DNA of 64,000 nt from positions 124,001-188,000 of the forward strand of contig NZ_CP121463.1 in the NCBI RefSeq assembly GCF_029690065.1, written 5' to 3'. The translations under genes were made by a program, and so were the position numbers. How positions within the stretch are numbered: position 1 is the stretch's first letter; the number at the start of each line of letters is the position of its first letter. The notes under the pieces are model-generated. The model was not told the origin of the DNA. It saw nothing but the letters and a program-made list of their open reading frames with translations, and made no database searches. Positions 26,600-34,576 of the stretch are shown here, one piece after another. This DNA is from Arthrobacter sp. Y-9 (GTDB taxonomy: Bacteria; Actinomycetota; Actinomycetes; Actinomycetales; Micrococcaceae).

Positions 26600-27718
26600 G
26601 TGCGAGAAGACTTGCATCAGGGCCTCTTAGCTCTGCCATTGCCCCTCTGCCGTGGTGAGCTTTCGTCATCAGAGCTCCGCGGGAATCCGACGGCCATCGA
26701 TTTGTTTGCCGGAGCAGGGGGAGCTACTCAGGGTCTCTTCGACGCCGGATTCGACGTGTTAGCGGCCATCGAGTTTGACGGGAAGGCTGCACAGTCATAC
26801 CGACTAAACCACCCAAGAACCCGCCTCTGGGAACAAGACATTCGGAAAGTTAGCGCAGCGGAAGTGAAGCGAGTTCTTGACCTCGATTCAGGCGATTTGA
26901 CGCTCCTGAAGGCGTGTCCTCCCTGCCAAGGGTTTTCATCACTTGCCGAGGGGCGAATTCAAGGCGACGACCCTCGCAATGACCTTGTAAATCACACCAT
27001 CAGATTCGTTCGCGCCCTGAGACCTCGCGCCGTTCTTGTGGAAAATGTGCCAGGGCTTGGGCGCGACAGGAGATCTACGGAGTTACTCGCTGCCCTCGGC
27101 CGTATGGGTTATAACGCGCGGGCGTATCATGTGAATGCAATCGAATTCGGTGTACCCCAGAGGCGGAAGCGCCTCATTATTTTAGCCTTACGCGGACGTC
27201 GCGCAGTGCTCCCGGCGTCACTCACAACCATCGATCCCGAGTCGCCCGTTACCGTGAGAGAGGCATTCCTTGGTCTCCAAAGTGGAGCGATGGCGGATGA
27301 CCCCCTGAATCGACCTCGGATGCTCCCCGACAGGGTTCAAAAGCGTGTCGAAGCAATTCCTGTCGGCGGAAGTCGCTTCGATCTTCCAGAGGAGCTTCAG
27401 CTCGATTGCCACAAGAAGTTGGCGCGGGAAAATAAGAGCGGTGCTTCTGGATCATATGGGCGCCTTCGCTGGGATGAGCCTGCGCCGACTATGACGACAC
27501 GGTGTACGACTCCAGCTTGCGGCCCATTCCTGCATCCGGAAGAGCATCGCCCCATTACGCTTCGCGAAGCTGCCGCGATCCAGACGTTTCCGCCCACCTA
27601 TCAGTTCGTCGGCACAAGAGGTGACGTCGAGCGGCAGATCGGTAATGCAGTGCCTGTTCGGATGGCCGCAGCAATTGCTACTCGGTTACTCGACTCTCTT
27701 ATGGCGGGTGCGGCGTAA
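26600..27718 (+). CDS. DNA (cytosine-5-)-methyltransferase
   Basis: A 372-residue C5 DNA methyltransferase starting at the GTG at 26600. Motif I is DLFAGAGGATQG (34-45), motif IV CPPCQGFSS with catalytic Cys109, motif VI VENVPG with Glu148, motif VIII QRRKRL (187-192), motif IX REAAAIQTFP and motif X IGNAVPVRMA. The target recognition region (about 195-320) is short, so it probably reads a simple palindrome. It uses S-adenosylmethionine to mark DNA. Its 3' end is 6 bases from the 3' end of the convergent ATPase-nuclease gene. Codon use is less GC-biased than in the flanks, a sign of transfer. Confidence 0.93.
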   Translation: MREDLHQGLLALPLPLCRGELSSSELRGNPTAIDLFAGAGGATQGLFDAGFDVLAAIEFDGKAAQSYRLNHPRTRLWEQDIRKVSAAEVKRVLDLDSGDLTLLKACPPCQGFSSLAEGRIQGDDPRNDLVNHTIRFVRALRPRAVLVENVPGLGRDRRSTELLAALGRMGYNARAYHVNAIEFGVPQRRKRLIILALRGRRAVLPASLTTIDPESPVTVREAFLGLQSGAMADDPLNRPRMLPDRVQKRVEAIPVGGSRFDLPEELQLDCHKKLARENKSGASGSYGRLRWDEPAPTMTTRCTTPACGPFLHPEEHRPITLREAAAIQTFPPTYQFVGTRGDVERQIGNAVPVRMAAAIATRLLDSLMAGAA

Positions 27719-27724
27719 GAGCTA

Positions 27725-29638
27725 CTAGGAGTCCTCTCCGACCGCTCTCAGAGCATCATTCTGAATCGCTTGTATACGAGGATCGTCTTGAGGCGCACGT
27801 TCTGTAATAACGTCCAGATACTCACGGTGGAGGCGTTCGGCTGCCTCTAAAAGGTGATCCCACGGAGAGATTCGATAACCAGCATTCTTCATTTCGCGAA
27901 TCTCGTTTTGAATCCCGGGCTCATCTTTGAGCTCGGAGTAGATCATGACCCCAACGATCTGTGATCTTTGAGTAGAAGTGAAGTTTCCCGCCTTGTCATT
28001 GCGGTCTCGAAGCGTGTTCACGTATCCTCGCAACTGACCGAGTTCTTTGAGTCCGATCTTGTCGCCAGGTCGTTTGACTTCTACGACGATCGCTGTACCA
28101 GAGTCCCCTAGACATAGGAAATCGAGCCTTCGCTGATCGCCCTCGCTCTCAGTGAAGTGGAAAGTTTCACGTAGAACAGTCTCGAGAGACCGCTCATGAT
28201 GAAGAATTTGCCACATTGGATCGATGATCCAAGGATGTTCTCGAAGCAAATCTTGCATTGTCGGCTTTTCCGGGGCGCGATCCTTGATGAGTCGTCTTAG
28301 CGTTTGAATCACTACGACGCGACCTCTCACGAGCTGGGCCGCCTGAACAGCTTCAAGAATATCCCACTCACCCATCAGGTCGAGGATGGACTTTTGGTCA
28401 GACGTTGCGAGTTCACTCAGCTCTTTGAGGAGAGCGAAAAACTGCTCATTCTCGTAGGCGTTGAGAAGGATTTCGACAATCTGATCCAATCGTTCGGGCT
28501 CCATCGTAGGAGCGTCCGCAAGGGTCTGGATCGCCCTGAGTAGTTCCTTCTGCTGCCTTTCCGGAAACTTATCAATCCGGTCCATGTAGGGTGTGGTTGT
28601 CCTGAGCCGAGCCTTTTGCTTCTGGGCGCGCGCACTTGCCCACTTTCGGAGCGAGTCGCGCAGCATGGACTGACCCCATTCGAGGATGGGCAATGCGATC
28701 GGGTGCTCCCACAGCACAGTGGCCCGGTCGGTGGCGATGAGATCGTCTGTATATGAATCGAGACCGTCGACAAAAACTTCGCCAGTTAGGTACTGCAGAC
28801 CGAGCTGATTCTGCGTGCCGCCGCTCATGTCGAAGAAGAATGGAGTCTGGACAAGTTTGCCTCGGGAAAGCACTGAGACTCCACGGATGTCATCGTTCTT
28901 TAGCGGCTTCTCTGTGAACCCCACCCACCACTGGACCGTTCCAACGCCAGGCAGATCCACGGTCTCAAGGCCGTCCTCTGGGTAGCGGAACTGGAGCTCG
29001 GTTTGGTCGGATGTGAGCATTTCCCCATTGATGAGCACTCGAAACTCGTGGCCGAGAATTGAGAAGCGCCTGCCCATGCTTCTTCGGAAGGAAGCTGCCG
29101 ATATTCGATTCTTCAGCTGAAGTTCTGTTAACCGCACCTCGGTCCCGTGCGGTTGAATTTCGTTCACCCGAAGTGGTCGATCTTCAAGTATCACGGGCCT
29201 GTAGGTGTTGGTGTTGCTTCCCACCAGATCGTCGTAACTCATTCGGAACGAGGTAAGGTGGCGGTTGTTCACGGTTGTTACGGTGACGACTTTTGCTATT
29301 CCGAATCCTGCGAGCTTGCCAAGCCCCTTGCGGCCGAGAACGAGACGCCCGCCGGGGGAGCGGTCGGTGCCCGATGCACGCCGATCTCGTCCGACGAGTA
29401 GATACTTGTCATTTACATCTTCAAATGTCATACCGAGCCCATCATCCCGAATGACGATCTGGGAGCTCGCTTCGAGTGCAGCATCAAGAGGTACGTCGAT
29501 CTGCACTTCGGATGCGTCTGCGTCATACGCGTTTGCGACAAGCTCTGCAATCGCGGGCACGGCGCCAGCGTACATTTGAAGCCCAAGATGGCGAACAAGC
29601 GATCCAGCAAAGTCCATTGTCAGCTCGCGATTGTTCAC
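27725..29638 (-). CDS. GHKL (MORC/MutL-like) ATPase with C-terminal PD-(D/E)XK nuclease domain
   Basis: A 637-residue protein starting at a GTG with GAGGGG before it. Residues 1-200 form a GHKL ATPase: N box ELVANAYDADA (32-42), G1 box DDGLGM (65-70) and lid GRKGLGKLAGFG (102-113). A middle transducer-like and helical region runs to about 450. Near 465 is EHPWIIDPMWQIL, a motif seen before Shedu/DUF4263-type nucleases, and residues 506-522 carry the PD-(D/E)XK core (Asp506, then VVEVKRP with Glu520 and Lys522). This suggests an ATP-gated DNA-cutting enzyme. Pairing with the adjacent methyltransferase points to a restriction or anti-phage role, which is inference. GC is low here. Confidence 0.8.
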   Translation of the reverse strand: MNNRELTMDFAGSLVRHLGLQMYAGAVPAIAELVANAYDADASEVQIDVPLDAALEASSQIVIRDDGLGMTFEDVNDKYLLVGRDRRASGTDRSPGGRLVLGRKGLGKLAGFGIAKVVTVTTVNNRHLTSFRMSYDDLVGSNTNTYRPVILEDRPLRVNEIQPHGTEVRLTELQLKNRISAASFRRSMGRRFSILGHEFRVLINGEMLTSDQTELQFRYPEDGLETVDLPGVGTVQWWVGFTEKPLKNDDIRGVSVLSRGKLVQTPFFFDMSGGTQNQLGLQYLTGEVFVDGLDSYTDDLIATDRATVLWEHPIALPILEWGQSMLRDSLRKWASARAQKQKARLRTTTPYMDRIDKFPERQQKELLRAIQTLADAPTMEPERLDQIVEILLNAYENEQFFALLKELSELATSDQKSILDLMGEWDILEAVQAAQLVRGRVVVIQTLRRLIKDRAPEKPTMQDLLREHPWIIDPMWQILHHERSLETVLRETFHFTESEGDQRRLDFLCLGDSGTAIVVEVKRPGDKIGLKELGQLRGYVNTLRDRNDKAGNFTSTQRSQIVGVMIYSELKDEPGIQNEIREMKNAGYRISPWDHLLEAAERLHREYLDVITERAPQDDPRIQAIQNDALRAVGEDS

Positions 29639-30024
29639 GGAACCCCTCTACACGATAGCCAAGGTTCCGCGAAGCGACGTCAGAACCATCCGATCCCGAG
29701 TGTACTCGGGGACGCGTGAAACGTTCGTGACTGAGGCCCGCTATCTGGGCGGGGAAATCCGGATTGGTCGGACTCGCGGTCGCGATTCGCGGAACGGGGG
29801 AAGGCTTGTCGTTTGATGCGGAGTATTGGCAAGTGGGTGGACGGATCCCTTTGAGTTCGGCCTTCGCTCTAGATTTCTAAAGAGGATGGAGCACCTGTCT
29901 CTGGTTGGTGGACTGACCCTTCTGTCCACAGAGGAGCGCCAGTCTTCAGCTTCGGTAAATGTTGGACATATGATACTGGAGGACGTGTGCAGCGGTGCGC
30001 ATGGGGGACACGGATGGAGTGGGG
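29639..30024. other. Right flank of the low-GC island and promoter of the GNAT gene
   Basis: This 386-base region carries the promoter side of the ATPase-nuclease gene and the return to high GC near 29.99 kb. A palindrome ATGTTGGACAT is at 29959-29969, followed by GGAGGA at 29978-29983. No copy of the tRNA-Lys 3' end was found by eye, so the island boundary is not proven. Confidence 0.5.
29959..29969. promoter_or_regulatory. Candidate FadR/GntR-type operator upstream of the GNAT gene
   Basis: The palindrome ATGT-TGG-ACAT has the same half-sites as the perfect palindrome at 34434-34448 (ATGTCCGACAT core). It lies 55 bases upstream of the GNAT start. Confidence 0.4.
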
Positions 30025-30774
30025 ATGAATTCAGCAGGCAAAGGTGTCGTCACCATCCGCGAGGCCGGGCCGGAGGACCGCCCAGGGCTGGTGCGGGTGA
30101 TGGCCGAGGCGGGCCTGAGCGAGAGATTTCTGATGGAGCACGGCGTGGGGGACCCTCGGCTGGGGGACGCGGTCCCGCGGCGGGCTCTCGGGATGAAGGC
30201 GTTCCGCAAGGCCATCCTCAAGGGCGCCGGCGAACCGTCCTCTCCAGCGGCACTCCTGCTCGCCACCACGGCCCTCGTGGCGGTGGACCAGGAGGGGATC
30301 GTGGTGGGTGGCGGCGTGGTGGCCCCGAGCACTGCCTCGATCCAGGACGCGGTGGCCGGAAGTCCCTCGCGCCGGGAAGACCTCATGCTCCGCGGTCTCG
30401 CGGACACCCCGCAGCTGGTGGCCGTCGCGGTGGGTCCCGCGCATCGGCGCCGCGGCGTCGGCAAGGCCCTGTTCGACGCGCTCGTCTGGCACTACAGGCT
30501 GTCCGGGGCTCCACTCCTCCACGGGGTCATCGAGGCGGAGGCCGACCCCTGGCTCCAGGAGTTCCTGCGGAGATCCGGGTTCCGGGTGGCCGGGCCGGAC
30601 GCTTTCCTGGACTTCACCGCCGTGTACGCCGCCCGGTCCTATCTGGCGAGCGGCCCGGGCCGTCGATTCTTCTACCTGGACCTCCGGAATCCCGGGAGCC
30701 GGCACTGGGAGCTCCCGGCCACGACCCACGACGGGCGGGACGCTCCGGTGCGGTCGGTTCCCCGGGACCGCTGA
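30025..30774 (+). CDS. GNAT-family N-acetyltransferase
   Basis: A 249-residue protein. I chose the ATG at 30025 because GGAGTGGGG lies just upstream; a GTG at 29995 and an ATG at 30001 are in the same frame. The acetyl-CoA motif is VAVGPAHRRRGVGKALFDAL (about residues 133-152). The N-terminal third carries an insertion with EHGVGDPRLGDAVPRRALG and is longer than in minimal GNATs. The substrate is unknown. The entire gene lies antisense to the run-on 3' part of the EEP gene. Confidence 0.82.
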   Translation: MNSAGKGVVTIREAGPEDRPGLVRVMAEAGLSERFLMEHGVGDPRLGDAVPRRALGMKAFRKAILKGAGEPSSPAALLLATTALVAVDQEGIVVGGGVVAPSTASIQDAVAGSPSRREDLMLRGLADTPQLVAVAVGPAHRRRGVGKALFDALVWHYRLSGAPLLHGVIEAEADPWLQEFLRRSGFRVAGPDAFLDFTAVYAARSYLASGPGRRFFYLDLRNPGSRHWELPATTHDGRDAPVRSVPRDR

Positions 30775-31812
30775 CGTCCGCGTGCGGAGGTCTGCCTGGA
30801 GCGCCGTCAGCCCGGATAACTGCGGGACGTCGAAGGACGCGACGAGAGCGAGATGGTCGCTGTCGCCGGCCCGCACCATCGTGTTCTCCCGGGGCAGGAG
30901 CCCGCGCTGGAAGACGTGGTCGATCCTGGCCAGCGGGAACCCGGCCGGCCAGCTGAACCCGAAGGACGGGGTGCTCTGCGCCGGTTCGGACAAGGCTGAA
31001 CGGATCCCGGCCAGGGCGGGGTCCTGAGCCACCGCGTTGAAGTCGCCCACCGCCACGGCCCGCGGCGCGTCATCCTTCGCGATCACCTGCGAGAGGTCGC
31101 GGAGCATCTCGTCCCGGGCACCCTGTTCCCCTGGCCGGACCGAGGCGGCATGCACGGCGTACAGGGTCAGGGTCCCGCCGGGCGCCTCGACGTCCGCCGC
31201 CAAGGCCCGCTTCCAGCCCAGTCCCAGGCCCAGTGCGCGCGTGTTGCTGAGCGGGTACCGGCTCCAGATGCCCACCGTTCCCACGGTGTACGCGTGCGGA
31301 TAGCGCTCGCCCAGCACCTCCCGCGCGGCGCTGCGGCCGGCGTCGTCGAGTTCCACCAGGACGACGACGCCGGCGCCCCGTTCCGCGAGTGCGCTCGCCG
31401 CCCGTGCCGTGGAGTCCGCTCCGCTGCCGGCGTGCACGTTCTGGCTCGCCACGGTGATCCGCCCGTCATCCGCGCCGCCCTGCGTTTGAGGAGCGGACGA
31501 CAACTGAAGCGGGATCAGGGCAGGGACGGCCATCAGCCCCCACGCCAGGAGCGGGACCAGGAGGACGGCCCTGGCGCGCCGTCGCGCCCAGGGCATGCAG
31601 CCCAGGCACAGCAGCGCCGGAACCCAGAGCCACGGGAGGATGATCGCGAAGAACGTTCCGGCGGGTCCCGCGAGCACGAGGTGCAGGAACGCGGCCGCCG
31701 TGATCGCCGCCGCTGCGCCGAGCAGCACCAGATCCCGCGGGCGGAGACGAGTGGACCTGGTCCGGTCGTCTGAGGCGGGAGTGGAGGTGCGGGTCGGGTT
31801 CAGGGGGTTCAC
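30031..31812 (-). CDS. Endonuclease/exonuclease/phosphatase (EEP) family membrane protein with run-on C-terminus
   Basis: The first part is a normal EEP protein: three hydrophobic segments (about residues 24-95), then the catalytic domain with ITVASQNVHAGSG, VVVLVELDD, YAVHAASVRPGE, AVAVGDFNAVAQDPA, RIDHVFQRG and the end AGDSDHLALVASFDVPQ. That domain ends at about 30810. The frame has no stop there and continues 260 codons, antisense to the whole GNAT gene, to 30031; the added sequence is low-complexity and does not look like a protein. A single-base change or frameshift may have removed the natural stop. The GTG at 31812 was chosen as the start. The domain faces outside the cell, substrate unknown. 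Confidence 0.72.
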   Translation of the reverse strand: MNPLNPTRTSTPASDDRTRSTRLRPRDLVLLGAAAAITAAAFLHLVLAGPAGTFFAIILPWLWVPALLCLGCMPWARRRARAVLLVPLLAWGLMAVPALIPLQLSSAPQTQGGADDGRITVASQNVHAGSGADSTARAASALAERGAGVVVLVELDDAGRSAAREVLGERYPHAYTVGTVGIWSRYPLSNTRALGLGLGWKRALAADVEAPGGTLTLYAVHAASVRPGEQGARDEMLRDLSQVIAKDDAPRAVAVGDFNAVAQDPALAGIRSALSEPAQSTPSFGFSWPAGFPLARIDHVFQRGLLPRENTMVRAGDSDHLALVASFDVPQLSGLTALQADLRTRTSAVPGNRPHRSVPPVVGRGRELPVPAPGIPEVQVEESTARAARQIGPGGVHGGEVQESVRPGHPEPGSPQELLEPGVGLRLDDPVEEWSPGQPVVPDERVEQGLADAAAPMRGTHRDGHQLRGVRETAEHEVFPARGTSGHRVLDRGSARGHHAATHHDPLLVHRHEGRGGEQECRWRGRFAGALEDGLAERLHPESPPRDRVPQPRVPHAVLHQKSLAQARLGHHPHQPWAVLRPGLADGDDTFAC

Positions 31813-32002
31813 GCGGGGGATTCCTGGGCTCGGGGGCAAGGCGTCGTCGGTCCGGCGAGAGGGCCGGTCCGGATTGTTCTACATTTATCAAGCGAATCCG
31901 GGAGCGGGCTGGGCGCCGTCGCCGGGCGTACACTCACAGTCACCGGTTTCCGCACCGTACTCCGCCCCGAACCTCAGACCCCGAACGCAGGTGATCCGTC
32001 CC

Positions 32003-32674
32003 GTGGCCCGCACCGTCACCACCCCCGACGAACCCGTGGATCTGCTGCGTCGCCGGCTCAGAGCGGGGGAGTGGCCGGTGGGGTCGAAGATCCCCAATGA
32101 CGCGGCGCTCGCGGACATCCTCTCGGCCCCGCAGAGCGCGGTCCGTGAAGCCGTGCGCTGTCTGGTGCACGCCGGCGTCCTGGAATCCCTGCCCGGGAAG
32201 GGCACGTTCGTCAGGGCCGTCAGTGAGCTGCCCGGCGCCCTGGTGGGGCGGGTCAAGGACGAGCTCACGCTGCATGCGATGGAGGCCCGTGAGGCGCTCG
32301 AGTCGTATGCCGTCCGTCTCGCCGCGCGCCGCATCTCCGAAGCTCAGCTGGCCGAGCTCCGCGCCACGCTCAAGGCCAGGGGAAGCGCCCCGGATCTGGG
32401 GACCGTGGCGCGGGAGGACATCCGCTTCCACCGTCTGGTCGTGGCGGCCACGGGCAATTCGCTCATGGTCGAGATGTACGAAGGGCTCGATCAGGGGAGG
32501 GTCTTCGACTTCAGCAGCATGAAGGAGATCTCCCCGGAGGAGTCCCTTCAGGCTGAGCACGAGGACCTGGTCGAGGCGCTGGCCTCCCGCGACGTGCAGG
32601 CCTGTGCCCGCGCTGTCGACCACCTGCTGGCTCACGTCCGCGCCAAAGTCCTGGCGCCCGGCGGAGCGGACTGA
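32003..32674 (+). CDS. GntR-family regulator, FadR type (first of three)
   Basis: A 223-residue regulator from the GTG at 32003, with AGGTGA six bases upstream; a GTG at 31991 is also possible. The winged helix covers residues 8-75 (RAGEWPVGSKIPNDAALADI; SAPQSAVREAVRCLVHAGVLES; GKGTFV). The FCD effector domain covers about 95-215 with an REDIRFHRLVVAATGNSLM metal/ligand stretch. FCD regulators commonly sense carboxylic acids or sugar acids. It is divergent from the EEP gene and convergent with the second GntR gene. Confidence 0.88.
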   Translation: MARTVTTPDEPVDLLRRRLRAGEWPVGSKIPNDAALADILSAPQSAVREAVRCLVHAGVLESLPGKGTFVRAVSELPGALVGRVKDELTLHAMEAREALESYAVRLAARRISEAQLAELRATLKARGSAPDLGTVAREDIRFHRLVVAATGNSLMVEMYEGLDQGRVFDFSSMKEISPEESLQAEHEDLVEALASRDVQACARAVDHLLAHVRAKVLAPGGAD

Positions 32675-32675
32675 A

Positions 32676-32705
32676 TGACGCCTCGCTGCGCAGGGTGAGG
32701 CGTCA
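32676..32705. terminator. Hairpin between two convergent GntR genes
   Basis: Nine-base arms TGACGCCTC and GAGGCGTCA around a 12-base loop, overlapping the last bases of the second GntR gene. It probably terminates both convergent genes. Confidence 0.6.
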
Positions 32706-33365
32706 GGGGATGCGGTCGGCCAGCAGGGCGGCCGCCGTCGGCTGATGAGCGACGATCGCTCTCAGGAGCTCCCCCCGCGCGAACTGGACCCGCGGGACGT
32801 CGACAACCGGCTCGTCGCCGGCCGTCCGGGTCATGTTTTCCAGGAGGGAGAGCCGGTCATAGATGCGCAGCATGAGCGCATTGCCGGAAGCGACGATCAC
32901 CTCCCGCTCGAAATCCTCCCCAGACGCCCCGGAGGGCTCGACGTCGGCGGCGAGAAGGGCGTCCAGCCTGGCCAGCTCCTCGGCGGAGGCGCGGGTGGCC
33001 GCGAGCCGTGCGGCCTGCGTCAGGAGCGCCCTGCGGGTCTCCGACACCAGCTCCCAGCGATCGCCGTCCGGCCCCGGTGAGCCCTGGGTGGCGGCGAGGG
33101 TCGAGCTGTCCTGCGCACCGCCTTTGACGCCGATCACCAGGCGTCCGTCCGCGGGCCTGGTGGTGAGGATGCCGCGGCGGTGCAGGCCGTCCAGCACCTC
33201 ATGAGCGTGTTCGAGGTCGGAGGCGCCGAAGATCAGCGCCAGCTCGTCCCACGTGGGCAGCAGCCCGCCTTCCGGCCAGACCCCCGAGTCGATCCAGTGT
33301 TCGAGCTTCTTGCCGAAGTCGTTGGAGACAGGCCGGGTCTGCTGGGGAGTGTGTTCGGAACGCAC
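32703..33365 (-). CDS. GntR-family regulator, FadR type (second of three, divergent sequence)
   Basis: A 220-residue protein starting at a GTG. The HTH region (LEHWIDSGVWPEGGLLPTWD; ALIFGASDLEHAHEVLDGL; GILTTRP) keeps the GntR spacing but many standard residues differ, for example SDLEHAHEVLDGL in place of the usual STVREALRxL. The FCD part has EDFEREVIVASGNALMLRIYD. It may be a fast-evolving paralogue of its neighbours. A GGACATTTA box lies 21 bases upstream of the start. Confidence 0.8.
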   Translation of the reverse strand: MRSEHTPQQTRPVSNDFGKKLEHWIDSGVWPEGGLLPTWDELALIFGASDLEHAHEVLDGLHRRGILTTRPADGRLVIGVKGGAQDSSTLAATQGSPGPDGDRWELVSETRRALLTQAARLAATRASAEELARLDALLAADVEPSGASGEDFEREVIVASGNALMLRIYDRLSLLENMTRTAGDEPVVDVPRVQFARGELLRAIVAHQPTAAALLADRIP

Positions 33366-33462
33366 TCGGCAATTGTACGACAGCTGGACATTTAATTGAA
33401 TGAATGTGTGCGCGAGTGTGCGTTTCGCCGTCGGGGTCTTCCGGCGGCGCTCTCAGGGCGGG

Positions 33463-34158
33463 TTATTTCGACGCGCTGGGCCGGTTGGCGCCGTCGAGCA
33501 ATTGAAGGGTCGCGGCGACCGCGCCGTCCGGATCGTGGCGTTCGAGCGCGTCGAGAATGGCCTGATGTTCCTCGAGGAGGAATCCGTCGGTGTTCAGGCC
33601 CGAATAATTGCTCTCGTCGTGAATCACCGCCGGTTCGAGGCCGTGATGGAGTTCGGTGATCAGCGGATTGCCGGAGGCCGCGACGATGCCCTGGTGAAAA
33701 CGCACATCGGCCTGCAGGCGGTCGGCGGGCGTCTCGCCGGCGTAGCGCTCGCGGAGGAGCTCGCGGAGTTCCCCGATCTGGCTTTCCGTGATCCTGGACG
33801 CGGCGAGGCGGGCCGCCTGGACTTCGAGGGCTTCGCGCACCTCGAACACTTCGTTGACCGATTCCTCGGAGATGCGGCGGCCGAGGACGGCCCCGAGTTC
33901 GCTGGTGGAGCGGACATACGTGCCGTCTCCGGGGCGGGACTCCAGCAGTCCGAGGTGGACCAGCGCCCGCAGTGCTTCCCGGACCGTGTTGCGGCTGGTG
34001 CCGAAGGTCCGGACCAGGTCGTGCTCACCCGGAACCTTGGTCCCGACGGGCCAGGTTCCATTCATGATCTGCTCGCGCAACTGCGTTCCGATCTGGACGG
34101 ACAGCGGAACGTTGCGGACAGTGGGTTGTAGGTGATGCACCCCATAAGAGTAGGACAT
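33463..34158 (-). CDS. GntR-family regulator, FadR type (third of three)
   Basis: A 231-residue regulator. The HTH is clear (GTQLREQIMNGTWPVGTKVP; SRNTVREALRALVHLGLLES; GDGTYVRS), followed by an FCD domain with ADVRFHQGIVAASGNPLITEL. The ATG at 34158 overlaps a GGACATTTA box, so a slightly later start is possible. It is in the same direction as the second GntR gene, 97 bases upstream of it, and divergent from the XRE-TPR gene. Confidence 0.9.
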   Translation of the reverse strand: MSYSYGVHHLQPTVRNVPLSVQIGTQLREQIMNGTWPVGTKVPGEHDLVRTFGTSRNTVREALRALVHLGLLESRPGDGTYVRSTSELGAVLGRRISEESVNEVFEVREALEVQAARLAASRITESQIGELRELLRERYAGETPADRLQADVRFHQGIVAASGNPLITELHHGLEPAVIHDESNYSGLNTDGFLLEEHQAILDALERHDPDGAVAATLQLLDGANRPSASK

Positions 34159-34576
34159 TTAGCACGGAAATGCGTGGGTGATGCGTAAATCCGAGCGCTA
34201 TGACAGGCCGGCGTGGCGAGCCTCACGGAAATCACCGCCACGCTTTGCCTGCGCTGTCCGGCGGGATGAATGGCGGCGCCGGGAATTCCGGCGCAGAAGT
34301 GTTCCTGGGACCTTTTTGATTTCTCTTCTTCGGATGAATTGTGGACCTGTTCCGAACCCGGACTGAGGTGTCGGCGGCGCCGGCCCCTCGGGCGCGCCGC
34401 CGAGGTCGGGAAACGACCGCGACGATCGTCTTCAAATGTCCGACATTTGCTGGTACCTTAATGCCTGAGGGCCGCGACGGGTCTCGACCATGAGGGAAGG
34501 TCCTGTCGGCGTGCCCGGAAGCGGCTCCCGAGGGGCCGCCGTCGTCGTGGTGAAGGCCGGAGGAAGGGAACGCCTG
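34159..34576. other. Intergenic region between the GntR trio and the XRE-TPR gene
   Basis: This 418-base divergent promoter region contains the perfect palindrome at 34434-34448. An in-frame extension of the XRE gene to 34490 exists but lacks a ribosome binding site. Nothing else was recognised. Confidence 0.5.
34434..34448. promoter_or_regulatory. Perfect palindromic operator AAATGTC-C-GACATTT
   Basis: A 15-base palindrome with 7-base arms in the XRE/GntR divergent region, 129 bases before the XRE start. The TGTC-N-GACA core is of the kind used by FadR-type GntR proteins, three of which are encoded next door. Confidence 0.6.

Noticed and set aside
29639-30024. Attachment-site duplicate of the tRNA-Lys 3' end at the right edge of the island
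   Set aside because: No stretch matching GGTTCGATCCCCTC was found. The integration model remains unproven, and no integrase was found.
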